A stretch of DNA of 64,000 bases from JBFHRE01 sp041746105 (lineage in GTDB: Bacteria > Actinomycetota > Acidimicrobiia > Spongiisociales > ZC4RG35). This document shows positions 17,948 to 25,531 of the stretch, piece after piece. A program made the position numbers and the translations under genes. Each line of letters begins with the position of its first letter. The first letter of the stretch is position 1. The DNA is taken from contig JBGTHP010000041.1 of assembly GCA_041746105.1 (NCBI GenBank), positions 1 to 64,000 of the forward strand, written 5' to 3'. Below the pieces are notes generated by a model. It was given only the letters and a program-made list of their open reading frames with translations, had not been told where the DNA came from and did no database searches.

Positions 17948-18652
17948 ATGACGACCACCAGACCCAACTACGAGCCACATATCGGCGAGACGCGCCAGTA
18001 CTGGCGAGACATCATTCTCGGTGTCAACGACGGATTGGTCTCGGTCTTCCTGCTCGTCGCCGGTGTGGTTGGTGGGGGCCTGACCGTAGCGCAGATCCTG
18101 TTGACGGCGGTGGCCGGTTCGGTCGCCGGCGCGATTTCGATGGCGGCTGGTGAGTACCTGGCAACCAAGTCCCAGCAGGAGGTTCTCGACGCAGAAATGC
18201 GCCTCGAGCGGGTGCACATCCGCGATCACCGGCAGATGGAGCTCTCACAACTGAGAGAGATGTTCGTCGACATGGGTGTTCATACCGAAGATGTCGACGG
18301 GGTGGTAGCTGCCTTCGACCGTAGCGACACCGCGATCCTCAACGCCATGAAGGCGCTCGAGTTCGGCGCAGTCGATTCGCAAACCCGCTCGCCATATCGG
18401 GCCATGGCCTACTCCGGCCTCTTGTTCCTGGTGGGTTCGGCCTCGTCGGTTCTTCCCTTCCTGCTCGTGGACAAGGCGTCGGTTGGATTTTTGTGGGCAG
18501 CGATCCTCACCGCGATCGGACTGTTCGTGGTCGGGGTGACCAAGAGCCGGGTCGCCCGCACCAATTCGGTGCTGTCCGGAGCCGAAAACCTGGTGATCGC
18601 CGGGTTCGGTGGAGGTTTGGCCTACCTGATCGGCCTTGCTGTAGGCGCCTGA
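17948..18652 (+). CDS. VIT1/CCC1 family transporter (predicted Fe2+/Mn2+ transporter)
   Basis: 234 residues. The N-terminal helix IILGVNDGLVSVFLLVAGV and the block TAVAGSVAGAISMAAGEYLA are hallmark VIT-family membrane segments. A charged cytoplasmic helical region (about residues 75-145, the metal-binding domain position) separates them from three C-terminal helices. These proteins move Fe2+ or Mn2+ out of the cytoplasm. The ATG at 17948 gives a normal N-terminus; the frame is open upstream but the extension is not protein-like. TACCCT ten bases upstream may be its -10. Confidence 0.9.
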   Translation: MTTTRPNYEPHIGETRQYWRDIILGVNDGLVSVFLLVAGVVGGGLTVAQILLTAVAGSVAGAISMAAGEYLATKSQQEVLDAEMRLERVHIRDHRQMELSQLREMFVDMGVHTEDVDGVVAAFDRSDTAILNAMKALEFGAVDSQTRSPYRAMAYSGLLFLVGSASSVLPFLLVDKASVGFLWAAILTAIGLFVVGVTKSRVARTNSVLSGAENLVIAGFGGGLAYLIGLAVGA

Positions 18653-18693
18653 CCGAGGCGCAGCCGCCGCTGCTAACAAGAATCTCAAACCGC

Positions 18694-18722
18694 TTGCATT
18701 TGCTAGCAGCTTGCTGTAGCAT
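18694..18722 (+). promoter_or_regulatory. Leaderless promoter with embedded dyad operator, upstream of the XRE regulator
   Basis: TTGCAT (18694-18699) and TAGCAT (18717-18722) are separated by exactly 17 bp; the GTG start follows after 7 nt with no Shine-Dalgarno. The spacer contains TTGCTAGCAGC, part of an imperfect dyad TGCTA-g-CAGC / GCTG-TAGCA (18701-18721). A near-identical copy, TTGTTAGCAGC, lies on the opposite strand at 18679-18669. A site overlapping both promoter elements would repress, so autoregulation by the XRE protein is a reasonable inference. Confidence 0.6.
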
Positions 18723-18729
18723 CCGTTCT

Positions 18730-19146
18730 GTGAGCGAAAGCAAGCAGGCTGTAGAGAAGACACAAGATGACGATGGCACCCCAGTCGCCTTGGTTCCCGG
18801 CGTTGGCGAATTCATTCGACAGCAGCGGGAGCGGGCAAATCTGTCGCTGCGCAGGCTGGCCGAGAGGGCCGAAATCTCCAATCCGTATCTGAGCCAAATC
18901 GAACGGGGCATCCGGCGACCGTCCGCAGAGATTCTCAAAAGGGTTTCCAGGGCGCTCGAGATTTCAGCGGAAACGTTGTACACAAAAGCAGGCTTGATCG
19001 ATGAAGGCTCCTCCACGCCGACCGTGGTCGAAGCAGTAGACGCGGACCGCTCACTCACCCCGCGCCACAAACAAGTTTTGCTCGATCTTTATCGGGCATT
19101 GATCGAAGCAGGAAATGCTGCCGAACAGGCAGAAGATGACCAATAG
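18730..19146 (+). CDS. XRE family transcriptional regulator
   Basis: 138 residues with one Cro/C1-type helix-turn-helix at about residues 25-85: EFIRQQRERANLSLRRLAER is followed by ISNPYLSQIERGIRRPSAEI. A 50-residue C-terminal tail holds helices that may dimerise. The GTG at 18730 is set by the promoter 7 nt upstream. It lies 13 bp before the HbhA-like gene on the same strand; the same order, regulator then haemagglutinin-like gene, is known in mycobacteria (from memory, not checked). Likely role: control of its own promoter and so of the downstream structural protein. Confidence 0.88.
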   Translation: MSESKQAVEKTQDDDGTPVALVPGVGEFIRQQRERANLSLRRLAERAEISNPYLSQIERGIRRPSAEILKRVSRALEISAETLYTKAGLIDEGSSTPTVVEAVDADRSLTPRHKQVLLDLYRALIEAGNAAEQAEDDQ

Positions 19147-19159
19147 AAAGGAATGGCAG

Positions 19160-19756
19160 ATGAAAGCCAAGAAGTACGCATACGCCGCCATCGGGGCACC
19201 GGTTTCCCTGGCGAAGCAGACACAGGATCGGATCGATGACATCCGGGCCAAGGCGACAGAAGGAGCGATGACGCTCTCGAAGAACGCTCGCAACCAGGTC
19301 ACGATCTGGTCGAAAGAGGGCGAGAAGTTCGTCGGAACGGTGACGGACTCCAAGCGCATCGACGACCTGACGTCCAAGGTCGATCTCGACCAGGCCAAAG
19401 AGCAGGTGAACAAGCTCCGCGACCAGCTCGAGGACCTGTTGGCAACATGGAAGACCAACTTCCGCCCTGAGTCCAAGACCGTGACCAAAGAGAAGGTCGT
19501 AGTCGAGACCGGGGCCACGGCCGCGGCGAAGACGTCGGTCGCGAAACCCGCTGCCAAGACCACGGCGGCCAAGACGGCTGCAGTCAAGACCGCTGCACAG
19601 AAGCCGGCCGCCAAGAAGCCTGTCACCAAAAAGCCGGCCCGCAAGCCGGCAGCCAAGAGCACGGCGACCAAGGCAAGCGCAGCCAAGAAGGCTCCAGCCC
19701 GCAAGCCGGCAGCCAGGACCACCGCACCCAAGACCACGACGGCCAAAGCTTCCTGA
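19160..19756 (+). CDS. Heparin-binding-haemagglutinin / histone H1-like Lys-Ala-Pro-rich protein
   Basis: 198 residues. The first 95 or so are helical and charged, with QVNKLRDQLEDLL-type heptads suggesting a coiled coil. From about residue 100 to the end the chain is low-complexity Lys/Ala/Pro/Thr, with repeated KPAAK, KKP and RKPAAK motifs. This two-part layout matches mycobacterial HBHA and H1-like nucleoid proteins, so surface adhesion, DNA binding or a phasin-like role are all possible. No signal peptide is seen. GAAAGGA precedes the ATG at 19160. A strong terminator follows 20 bp after the stop. Confidence 0.82.
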   Translation: MKAKKYAYAAIGAPVSLAKQTQDRIDDIRAKATEGAMTLSKNARNQVTIWSKEGEKFVGTVTDSKRIDDLTSKVDLDQAKEQVNKLRDQLEDLLATWKTNFRPESKTVTKEKVVVETGATAAAKTSVAKPAAKTTAAKTAAVKTAAQKPAAKKPVTKKPARKPAAKSTATKASAAKKAPARKPAARTTAPKTTTAKAS

Positions 19757-19775
19757 AGCCTGGCGGTTGAACCAA

Positions 19776-19812
19776 AGAGGGAGGGACCGATTCGGTCCCT
19801 CCCTCTATTTTT
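19776..19812 (+). terminator. Strong intrinsic terminator after the HbhA-like gene
   Basis: A perfect 14-bp stem (AGAGGGAGGGACCG / CGGTCCCTCCCTCT) with an ATT loop is followed by ATTTTT. It ends the XRE-HbhA transcript. The hairpin itself is symmetric and lies just past the end of the converging DUF4332 gene, so it may insulate both. Confidence 0.9.
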
Positions 19813-19827
19813 CGGTTCTGTCGGGAT

Positions 19828-20232
19828 TCAGAGGGTCTGCACCGGCCCCAGTTGTTTCGCGGTCTCGATCCACCCGGAGACCATGCCGTCGGTCGGGAGC
19901 CGTCGCACGATTCTCTTCTTGTCGTTGATCTCGGTCACGGAGGCCGTCAGGGAACGGGCGTTGCGACGGCGCAGCTCCTTGACCGTGTCGACCCCGGCGG
20001 CCGCCAGCAGGTGCGCATACTCCGATCCGATGCCCCGGATGCGCATCAGATCGGCCGCATTGACCCACGAGGTTATATGAGTCTCCGGCAACCCCGTTTT
20101 CAAAGCGAGCTCTGCCCGGCCCTTCTTGGACGAAGCCCGTCGCAGAAGCCCATCGGTGGTTCTCACACCTGATCTACGCAGCTGACGTGCAGCTCGCGCT
20201 CCGATCCCTTCGACGGCGTCAATCGACGGCAT
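19828..20232 (-). CDS. DUF4332-type helix-hairpin-helix protein
   Basis: 134 residues built of two helix-hairpin-helix-like units: IDAVEGIGARAARQLRRSGV and later IRGIGSEYAHLLAAAGVDTV, the usual pattern of DUF4332 proteins. Such folds bind DNA nonspecifically or act as protein scaffolds; no enzymatic motif is seen. AAGGAG lies just upstream of the ATG. It follows mocA on the same strand with a 74-bp gap, so it may be read with the molybdoenzyme accessory genes, but a functional link is not established. Confidence 0.78.
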   Translation of the reverse strand: MPSIDAVEGIGARAARQLRRSGVRTTDGLLRRASSKKGRAELALKTGLPETHITSWVNAADLMRIRGIGSEYAHLLAAAGVDTVKELRRRNARSLTASVTEINDKKRIVRRLPTDGMVSGWIETAKQLGPVQTL

Positions 20233-20306
20233 TTAGCTCTCTCCTTCTCCGGCAACCGAGCCTAGCAACGGCCGTACCGGCGACGGGTGGCCGGATGACT
20301 GTTTCG

Positions 20307-20894
20307 CTAACGCGGCCTCAAGTCCTCGACATCCATGGCCGAATCCACGTCGCGAGGCGGAAGTGAATCAACCCAGACCTCGTCCACCCATTCTGGGTGC
20401 GCTGCAAGCATCTCAGATGCTCCCCCGTCGCCAACGAGAGACATCAACCTTGGCCACAACTGCCTCTTGAGAAGGACTGGATTGCCAGAGGAGTATCGGT
20501 ACTTCGGAACGGCCGCCATCGCCTTGCCACGCCTTCCCGTTTCGAGCAGTTGGGCCACAACCTCCGGGTCGACACCGGGTTGATCTCCGAGAAGCACCAG
20601 AACCGATGCCGCCTTCGAGAGTCGATTGATGGCGTCGAGGCCGGCTCGCAACGACGAGGACAGTCCGTCGTCCCATTCGGGATTTTCGATCAATCCGCAG
20701 TCGGTCAGATCCACCGCCTCGATGATGGCGTCGGCTTCGGCGCCGAGCACCACCCAGATCTCGTCGATCCCCTCAAACTGTTTGACCTCGGATATAACTT
20801 GGCCGAGAAGCGTCGTCGAACCCCACGGCTCGAGCTGTTTGGGGCGGCCGAGCCGGCGGGAAGCGCCTGCGGCGAGAATCAATGCGGCTGTCAT
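20307..20894 (-). CDS. mocA: Molybdenum cofactor cytidylyltransferase (MocA-type nucleotidyltransferase)
   Basis: 195 residues of the MobA-like NTP-transferase fold. The nucleotide-binding LILAAGASRRLGRPKQL is at the N-terminus; LLGDQPGVDPEVV holds the metal-binding Asp, and YSSGNPVLLKRQLWPRL follows. MocA attaches CMP to Mo-molybdopterin to give the MCD cofactor needed by CoxL/xanthine-dehydrogenase-type enzymes. Its location next to XdhC genes and within 7 kb of coxMLS supports that role over guanylyl transfer. The ATG at 20894 gives the normal N-terminus. Confidence 0.88.
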   Translation of the reverse strand: MTAALILAAGASRRLGRPKQLEPWGSTTLLGQVISEVKQFEGIDEIWVVLGAEADAIIEAVDLTDCGLIENPEWDDGLSSSLRAGLDAINRLSKAASVLVLLGDQPGVDPEVVAQLLETGRRGKAMAAVPKYRYSSGNPVLLKRQLWPRLMSLVGDGGASEMLAAHPEWVDEVWVDSLPPRDVDSAMDVEDLRPR

Positions 20895-20946
20895 TGTGTT
20901 CGGTGGAGGGTACCCGCACGGCGGGATGCCAGAGCCGCCCGGCGAT

Positions 20947-21702
20947 TCAATCCTTCGACAGACGGCGTATGGCCCCATGCAGTTCGAGAGGGTCGTTGCG
21001 TCGATAACGAACGGTTGTCATCTGCGCCAAAATCCCCAACGCCACTTCGGCCGGTGTCACGGCGCCGATATCGAGCCCGACGGGACCATGAATCCGATCG
21101 ACCTCCGGTGGTGAATATCCGGCCTCGAGCAAACGTTGCCGGCGGCGTTCTGCCGTCTTGCGGCTGCCCATTGCGCCGATATATCTGACCGGGGACCGGA
21201 GAACGAGCGGCCACAGCGGCTCCTCGAAACGGGCGTCGTGGCTCAGTACGACCACATAAGTTCGTTGATCGAACACCAGGCGGTCGGCGACATCACCCGG
21301 CCAGCCAACCAGCAGTTCGTCGACATCGGGGAACCGTTCTGCCGTGGTGAAAGCGGGCCTGGCGTCGGAAACGATCACGCGATAACCGATGTGGGCTGCC
21401 AGCACCGACAGTGATTGGGCAATGTGAACCGCCCCGAATATCACCAGAACGGGCCGCGGCGAAACCACGTCGACAAACACCGTGAGGTTTGGGTAGCTGA
21501 GCGATGCCGTCATGTCGCGGTCCATCAATTCGATGGCGTCGGCAAGCAGATCTGGAACCTCGGACGGGACCTCCCCCGCCATGATCTGGCCCGTGCCGTC
21601 GATTACAGATGACGCGCCGAGACCAGCGCCTGAGACCACGGTCACCCGCGCTCCCAGACGTTCCTCTTCCACGAGGGTACGTACTGCGTCGAGGGTCACC
21701 AT
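20947..21702 (-). CDS. XdhC/CoxF-type Rossmann protein (molybdoenzyme maturation)
   Basis: 251 residues. The C-terminal Rossmann domain of the XdhC family is clear: [20 protein letters not shown], then [11 protein letters not shown], then [14 protein letters not shown] and [19 protein letters not shown]. XdhC/CoxF proteins bind the Mo cofactor and help sulfurate or insert it into molybdenum hydroxylases. The N-terminal XdhC/CoxI part is a separate gene that overlaps this one by 7 bp, so both products probably act together. The ORF begins at 21702 inside the upstream gene. Confidence 0.86.
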   Translation of the reverse strand: MVTLDAVRTLVEEERLGARVTVVSGAGLGASSVIDGTGQIMAGEVPSEVPDLLADAIELMDRDMTASLSYPNLTVFVDVVSPRPVLVIFGAVHIAQSLSVLAAHIGYRVIVSDARPAFTTAERFPDVDELLVGWPGDVADRLVFDQRTYVVVLSHDARFEEPLWPLVLRSPVRYIGAMGSRKTAERRRQRLLEAGYSPPEVDRIHGPVGLDIGAVTPAEVALGILAQMTTVRYRRNDPLELHGAIRRLSKD

Positions 21703-22004
21703 CGCTCGATGAGTACTTCGATCAGACCCCCACAGGCGAGCCCCACCTCGAATGCGTCGTCATCTGCGATCCCATAAGAAACGATCTTTGGGACCCCGGT
21801 CTCCAGAACCTGCTGAGCATGAACGAAGACATCGTTCTCGACACATCCCCCGGAAACCGAGCCTGCCATATCCCCGGCCGACGAAACAACGAACTTGCTG
21901 CCTGCGGGTCGCGGGGCCGATCCGGAAACGCTCACCACCGTGGCGACCGCCACCGATTTTCCCTCAGCCACCCATCGGTCCCGAATGTCAAGTGCCTCGC
22001 GCAT
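21696..22004 (-). CDS. XdhC/CoxI N-terminal domain protein
   Basis: 102 residues: the small N-terminal XdhC/CoxI domain on its own. [20 protein letters not shown] and the hallmark SGGCVENDV are visible, followed by [16 protein letters not shown]. It is the first gene of the accessory operon (this gene, XdhC C-terminal gene, mocA). The ATG at 22004 is preceded by TACGAT with 6 nt between, so the mRNA is probably leaderless. It is divergent from coxE with only 41 bp between them. Confidence 0.88.
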   Translation of the reverse strand: MREALDIRDRWVAEGKSVAVATVVSVSGSAPRPAGSKFVVSSAGDMAGSVSGGCVENDVFVHAQQVLETGVPKIVSYGIADDDAFEVGLACGGLIEVLIERW

Positions 22005-22010
22005 GGGCTC

Positions 22011-22016
22011 ATCGTA
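22011..22016 (-). promoter_or_regulatory. Candidate leaderless promoter (-10) of the XdhC operon
   Basis: TACGAT ends 6 nt before the ATG at 22004. It shares a 41-bp divergent intergenic region with the coxE promoter. Confidence 0.5.
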
Positions 22017-22032
22017 TCGGTGGGTGGCTGGG

Positions 22033-22038
22033 TACGCT
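22033..22038 (+). promoter_or_regulatory. Candidate leaderless promoter (-10) of coxE
   Basis: TACGCT ends 7 nt before the GTG at 22046. The two divergent -10 elements lie only 16 bp apart, so each -35 region falls on or beyond the other promoter and polymerases would compete. Confidence 0.5.
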
Positions 22039-22045
22039 CCTTACG

Positions 22046-23152
22046 GTGCACTCAGATAAAGCACTGGTGGACTTCACGAGGCGCCTCCGTCAGGCCGGAA
22101 TCACGGTCGGACCTATGCACACGACAACCCTCGTCTCCGCGTTGGAGGCAGTGGGAGCCTCGGCCGCCGAGGACGTGTACTGGGCCTTCCGCAACCTCTC
22201 GATAAGTCGCCATGACCAGATACCCGTCTTCAACAAGGTATTCATGGAGGTGTTTGGGAATCGAGCGCCACCGGCGCTTTCGATCGTCGGGCCGGTGGCA
22301 TCACGCACCTGGTCGATCTCGCGAGGAGAGGCCGACGGAGCGGGAGACGGCGAAACCGAAGCAGTTGCCACCACCACTGGTGCCAGCGGCCTGGAACGAC
22401 TCTCGACCAAAGACTTCTCGGAATTGACCGACGAAGAAGAAGCACAAGTCAGAAGACTGATCGCCCAGATGGCATGGAAGCCGGCAGACACGTTCTCGCG
22501 TCGGCGCCGTCCCTCGCGCACCGGCGACCGGCCGGATCTCCGGCGCACGCTGCGCAACAGCATCGGCTGGGAGGGCGATCTCATGCGTATCGCCACCACC
22601 CGCCGGGCCACCAGGCGCAGACCGATGATCTTCATCGCCGACGTGTCAGGATCGATGGAGCGCTACTCGGAGATGCTGCTCTATTTTGCCCACTCCGCCC
22701 AGGATCGGCTGGGCCGAATCGAGGCGTTTGTCTTCAGCACCCGCCTTACGCGAATCACCCGCGAACTGGACCGGCGCAAACCCGCCGAGGCGATCGCCAG
22801 AGTGGCGGACGCGGTCCACGACTGGTCGGGGGGAACCCGAATCGGGGAGTCGCTGCACACGTTCAATCGCGAGTGGTCACGGCGGGTCACCCGCGGTGGA
22901 GCGATCGCCTTGCTGGTTTCGGACGGTTGGGAGAGAGGTGATCCTGCTCAGCTCGCAGCCGAGATGGCGACTCTGCGGCGAAGCGTGCACAGGGTCATCT
23001 GGCTCAACCCTCTCGCCGGTCAAGACGGATTTCGGCCGGAAACGAGAGGCATGAGAGCAGCACTCCCCCACGTCGACCACTTCCTCGCGGCCGGAAACCT
23101 CGACAACCTCGAGGATCTGGTGGGTCTCCTCGAGACCATTGGTCGTCGCTGA
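22046..23152 (+). CDS. coxE: CoxE-type VWA domain protein
   Basis: 368 residues. A helical N-terminal region and a charged linker lead to a von Willebrand A domain with the MIDAS motif DVSGS at residues 199-203 and SGGTRIGESL downstream. CoxE works with the MoxR-type ATPase CoxD in maturation of the molybdenum hydroxylase active site in CO-oxidising bacteria. Here coxD is encoded on the opposite strand 2.4 kb away. The GTG at 22046 is set by the -10 seven bases upstream; the open frame upstream of it is not protein-like. It directly abuts the convergent eRF1-like gene. Confidence 0.88.
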   Translation: MHSDKALVDFTRRLRQAGITVGPMHTTTLVSALEAVGASAAEDVYWAFRNLSISRHDQIPVFNKVFMEVFGNRAPPALSIVGPVASRTWSISRGEADGAGDGETEAVATTTGASGLERLSTKDFSELTDEEEAQVRRLIAQMAWKPADTFSRRRRPSRTGDRPDLRRTLRNSIGWEGDLMRIATTRRATRRRPMIFIADVSGSMERYSEMLLYFAHSAQDRLGRIEAFVFSTRLTRITRELDRRKPAEAIARVADAVHDWSGGTRIGESLHTFNREWSRRVTRGGAIALLVSDGWERGDPAQLAAEMATLRRSVHRVIWLNPLAGQDGFRPETRGMRAALPHVDHFLAAGNLDNLEDLVGLLETIGRR

Positions 23153-24253
23153 TCAGTCCTTCGTGGCGAACCGCAGAAAAGCGCCGACTTCGACGGCGTC
23201 CAGCCGCGACGCCACCCGCACCTGGGTGGCCTGTCCGCCTGAGTCGAGCACTTTTTCGACGGCTGTTCCGAGAACATCCTCAACCTCGAGCGTGGTGCTC
23301 CCACAAGCAAGACAAACCGCGCCCGACCGGGCGAGCCAACCACATTGTCCGCACTCCACACCAGGTTTCGTAACCGGTCCCGACAACACCAGATGTTCGA
23401 CCGCCTTCAGATTGACGGCATCGAGCACCTCCACCGAGCCCATCGCAACCGGTCTGGCCCGGTGTTGGGATTCCAGTAGTTCCTCGACGATCTCCTCTTC
23501 GTGGCGGCGCTGTTCTGCGGCCGCACCTCGGCGAAGACAAGCGTGGATTTCGGCCTCGGTCAGCGTGTGAGGGTCGACCACAAAAGACTGGCGGTTGAGC
23601 CGTTCGAGGTAGGTATGTAGGTAAGGGGTGATCGCGGCGACGCCGGTTTCATGTCCAAGGAGGCCGATGAAGTCAAACCGCGCCTCCTGATGCCTTTTCA
23701 AGGCGTGATCTGCGACCGCTCTGAACATGTGGGCGGTTTCCTCATCGGCATGTCGCTGGACCCTGTGTTCTTCGATACCCTTGAAACCGGCATAGTTTCT
23801 CTTGCCGGGATCCGCCGAAAACAGAATCGGGCCGGTCAGGGAATCGTCGGAGAACTCAAAAACCTTCGCCTCGGAGCGCTCGATCACCAATGCGATCGCG
23901 TGAAGCGGTGCGGGAAGCACGCGCAACGGACGCAGATAGGGGCGCCGGCCAAGCACCGACGTGTCGCCGATGGCGTGGGTGAGTGGAAGCACCTCGAAGA
24001 GGTTGTCATCGTGAGACGCGAAGACGGCGAACCCTGCTGCTGGATCGGAGGTGAGCCGTCCTACCAAACCCCCCAGCCGTTCCACGTCGGCCCGAACCGA
24101 CAACAACTGGTTGCGGTTGCCCTTCTCTGCTTCTTCCCGAACGGGTTTGAGCAGATCGGTCAAACGGGCCGACAGAGCGGGCCCTTGTGACAAATAGAGA
24201 GAGATGATCGAGCCAGATCCGCTGTCCAGATCGGCGATGGAGTCTATGTCCAC
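23153..24253 (-). CDS. Bacterial eRF1-like (baeRF) protein with C-terminal zinc ribbon
   Basis: 366 residues from a GTG preceded by AGGAGGT. The pattern SIISLYLSQG, HAIALVIERSEAKVFEF, KGIEEHRVQRHADEE, PYLHTYLERLNRQSFVVDPH and later EVLDAVNLKAVEHLVLSG matches bacterial homologues of archaeal/eukaryotic release factor 1 (baeRF). No GGQ motif is seen. Near residue 310 CGQCGWLA and CLACG form a four-Cys zinc ribbon. Roles in ribosome rescue or peptidyl-tRNA hydrolysis (Vms1-like) have been proposed for the wider family. It follows the M15 peptidase gene by 49 bp. Confidence 0.75.
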   Translation of the reverse strand: MDIDSIADLDSGSGSIISLYLSQGPALSARLTDLLKPVREEAEKGNRNQLLSVRADVERLGGLVGRLTSDPAAGFAVFASHDDNLFEVLPLTHAIGDTSVLGRRPYLRPLRVLPAPLHAIALVIERSEAKVFEFSDDSLTGPILFSADPGKRNYAGFKGIEEHRVQRHADEETAHMFRAVADHALKRHQEARFDFIGLLGHETGVAAITPYLHTYLERLNRQSFVVDPHTLTEAEIHACLRRGAAAEQRRHEEEIVEELLESQHRARPVAMGSVEVLDAVNLKAVEHLVLSGPVTKPGVECGQCGWLARSGAVCLACGSTTLEVEDVLGTAVEKVLDSGGQATQVRVASRLDAVEVGAFLRFATKD

Positions 24254-24302
24254 GAGACCTCCTGTCCTCGATTGTTCGTCTATCGACGCGTGCCGTGGTC
24301 CC

Positions 24303-25529
24303 TCACGAGGGACACCCGACCGCCTCCCGAGCGTACACCGACCATCCAGCTTCCGTCTCACTCGACCGACCCAACGTCCAGGCAGAACATACTGGATTGG
24401 CCGAGAATGATGGTTGACCGGTCCACTCGAAGTGCATCCCGTCAGGGAACAGCCAGCCCGCGCCCCAGGCAAAACCCCACGCGCGGAAGATGGAGCCGAT
24501 CCTCGGATCGAGGGTCGGTACGTCCCCATAACGGTTGCTCGACGGGTTCAAATCGAAAGCGACGCCCCATGCGTGGCGTGACAGAGCAAAACCTTTATCT
24601 CCGCCCCTCATCAGTCGAGCGTTGTAACAGCCGCCGGCCAGCTGGAAATCAACCGGGTCGAGAAGGTCCCCGAGACCGGCCGCCTCTACTTCTGCCAAGG
24701 CACTGCGGACATAAGGGATCATGCGGCGGTGGCATTCGAAGCCACCAAGTCGCGGCACTTCGACATACACGATGTTGGCGTCCTCCCAGTCGTCATCGAT
24801 GTCGACGCCATCACCTCCGGTCGGCTTGAAGGAGAACTCTCCAAATCGCTCCTTCACGATGACCGTCGGGAGGGTGGCATCGCTCACGACTTGCGGGCGC
24901 AGCGGATTCGAAACCCTGATGGGGGCCTCGTCGGGCAGGAGGTCCTCGAGCAGGGAGGCGAGTCGGTCGGTGTCGTTGTCCCAGGCGCGGACACTCGCCG
25001 GTCGATCGAAACCAAGCGAGGCCGCGACATTCGAAGAAACGATCACCTCGGCCCAATCCATCCGCTCGTCTGGAACAATGGCGCCGATCTCGAATCTGCC
25101 GGTGAAGCCGTTCCATCCCTCGAGCTCGACGACGTCGCCCACGGCGGCGCCCCGGATCGCGGCCGACCGCACCGACATGATCACTTTGTCCACCGCCAGG
25201 GCTCCAACCATCTGATGGTCGAGCAGTGCGATCGCGGTGGAAACGTCCAGGGCAGAGACGCTGACAGGAAAGCCGTAGCCGGGCGCCGGCCGCTGGACGT
25301 CGGTCCCGTCCCTGGTGACGCCCATGAGTCGCAGCGAACCTGAGTGAACGATCGTGTAGTTGGCGCCGGTGATCCTCGCGACCAGATCCACGATGCCGAG
25401 AGTGTTCTCGCTCAAACCACCCGCCTCCCACACCACAACCTCTTCACGATCGGTGGGGAGGGCGCCGGCTGGGGCACTCAAAGGCAGGAGGGCGGCGACC
25501 AAAGCCAGCATCAACAGCTTGCGGCTCAT
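24303..25529 (-). CDS. Secreted M15 family D-Ala-D-Ala carboxypeptidase-like protein
   Basis: 408 residues. A signal peptide (KLLMLALVAALLPLSAPAGA) precedes a 200-residue domain I do not recognise, then an M15_4/VanY-type metallopeptidase domain with the zinc motifs SRHAWGVAFDLN (His, Asp) and GMHFEW (His). It would trim peptidoglycan stem peptides outside the membrane. The ATG lies 2 bp after the coxD stop, so the two are almost certainly co-translated, an odd pairing with a molybdoenzyme ATPase. Confidence 0.82.
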   Translation of the reverse strand: MSRKLLMLALVAALLPLSAPAGALPTDREEVVVWEAGGLSENTLGIVDLVARITGANYTIVHSGSLRLMGVTRDGTDVQRPAPGYGFPVSVSALDVSTAIALLDHQMVGALAVDKVIMSVRSAAIRGAAVGDVVELEGWNGFTGRFEIGAIVPDERMDWAEVIVSSNVAASLGFDRPASVRAWDNDTDRLASLLEDLLPDEAPIRVSNPLRPQVVSDATLPTVIVKERFGEFSFKPTGGDGVDIDDDWEDANIVYVEVPRLGGFECHRRMIPYVRSALAEVEAAGLGDLLDPVDFQLAGGCYNARLMRGGDKGFALSRHAWGVAFDLNPSSNRYGDVPTLDPRIGSIFRAWGFAWGAGWLFPDGMHFEWTGQPSFSANPVCSAWTLGRSSETEAGWSVYAREAVGCPS

Positions 25530-25531
25530 GT

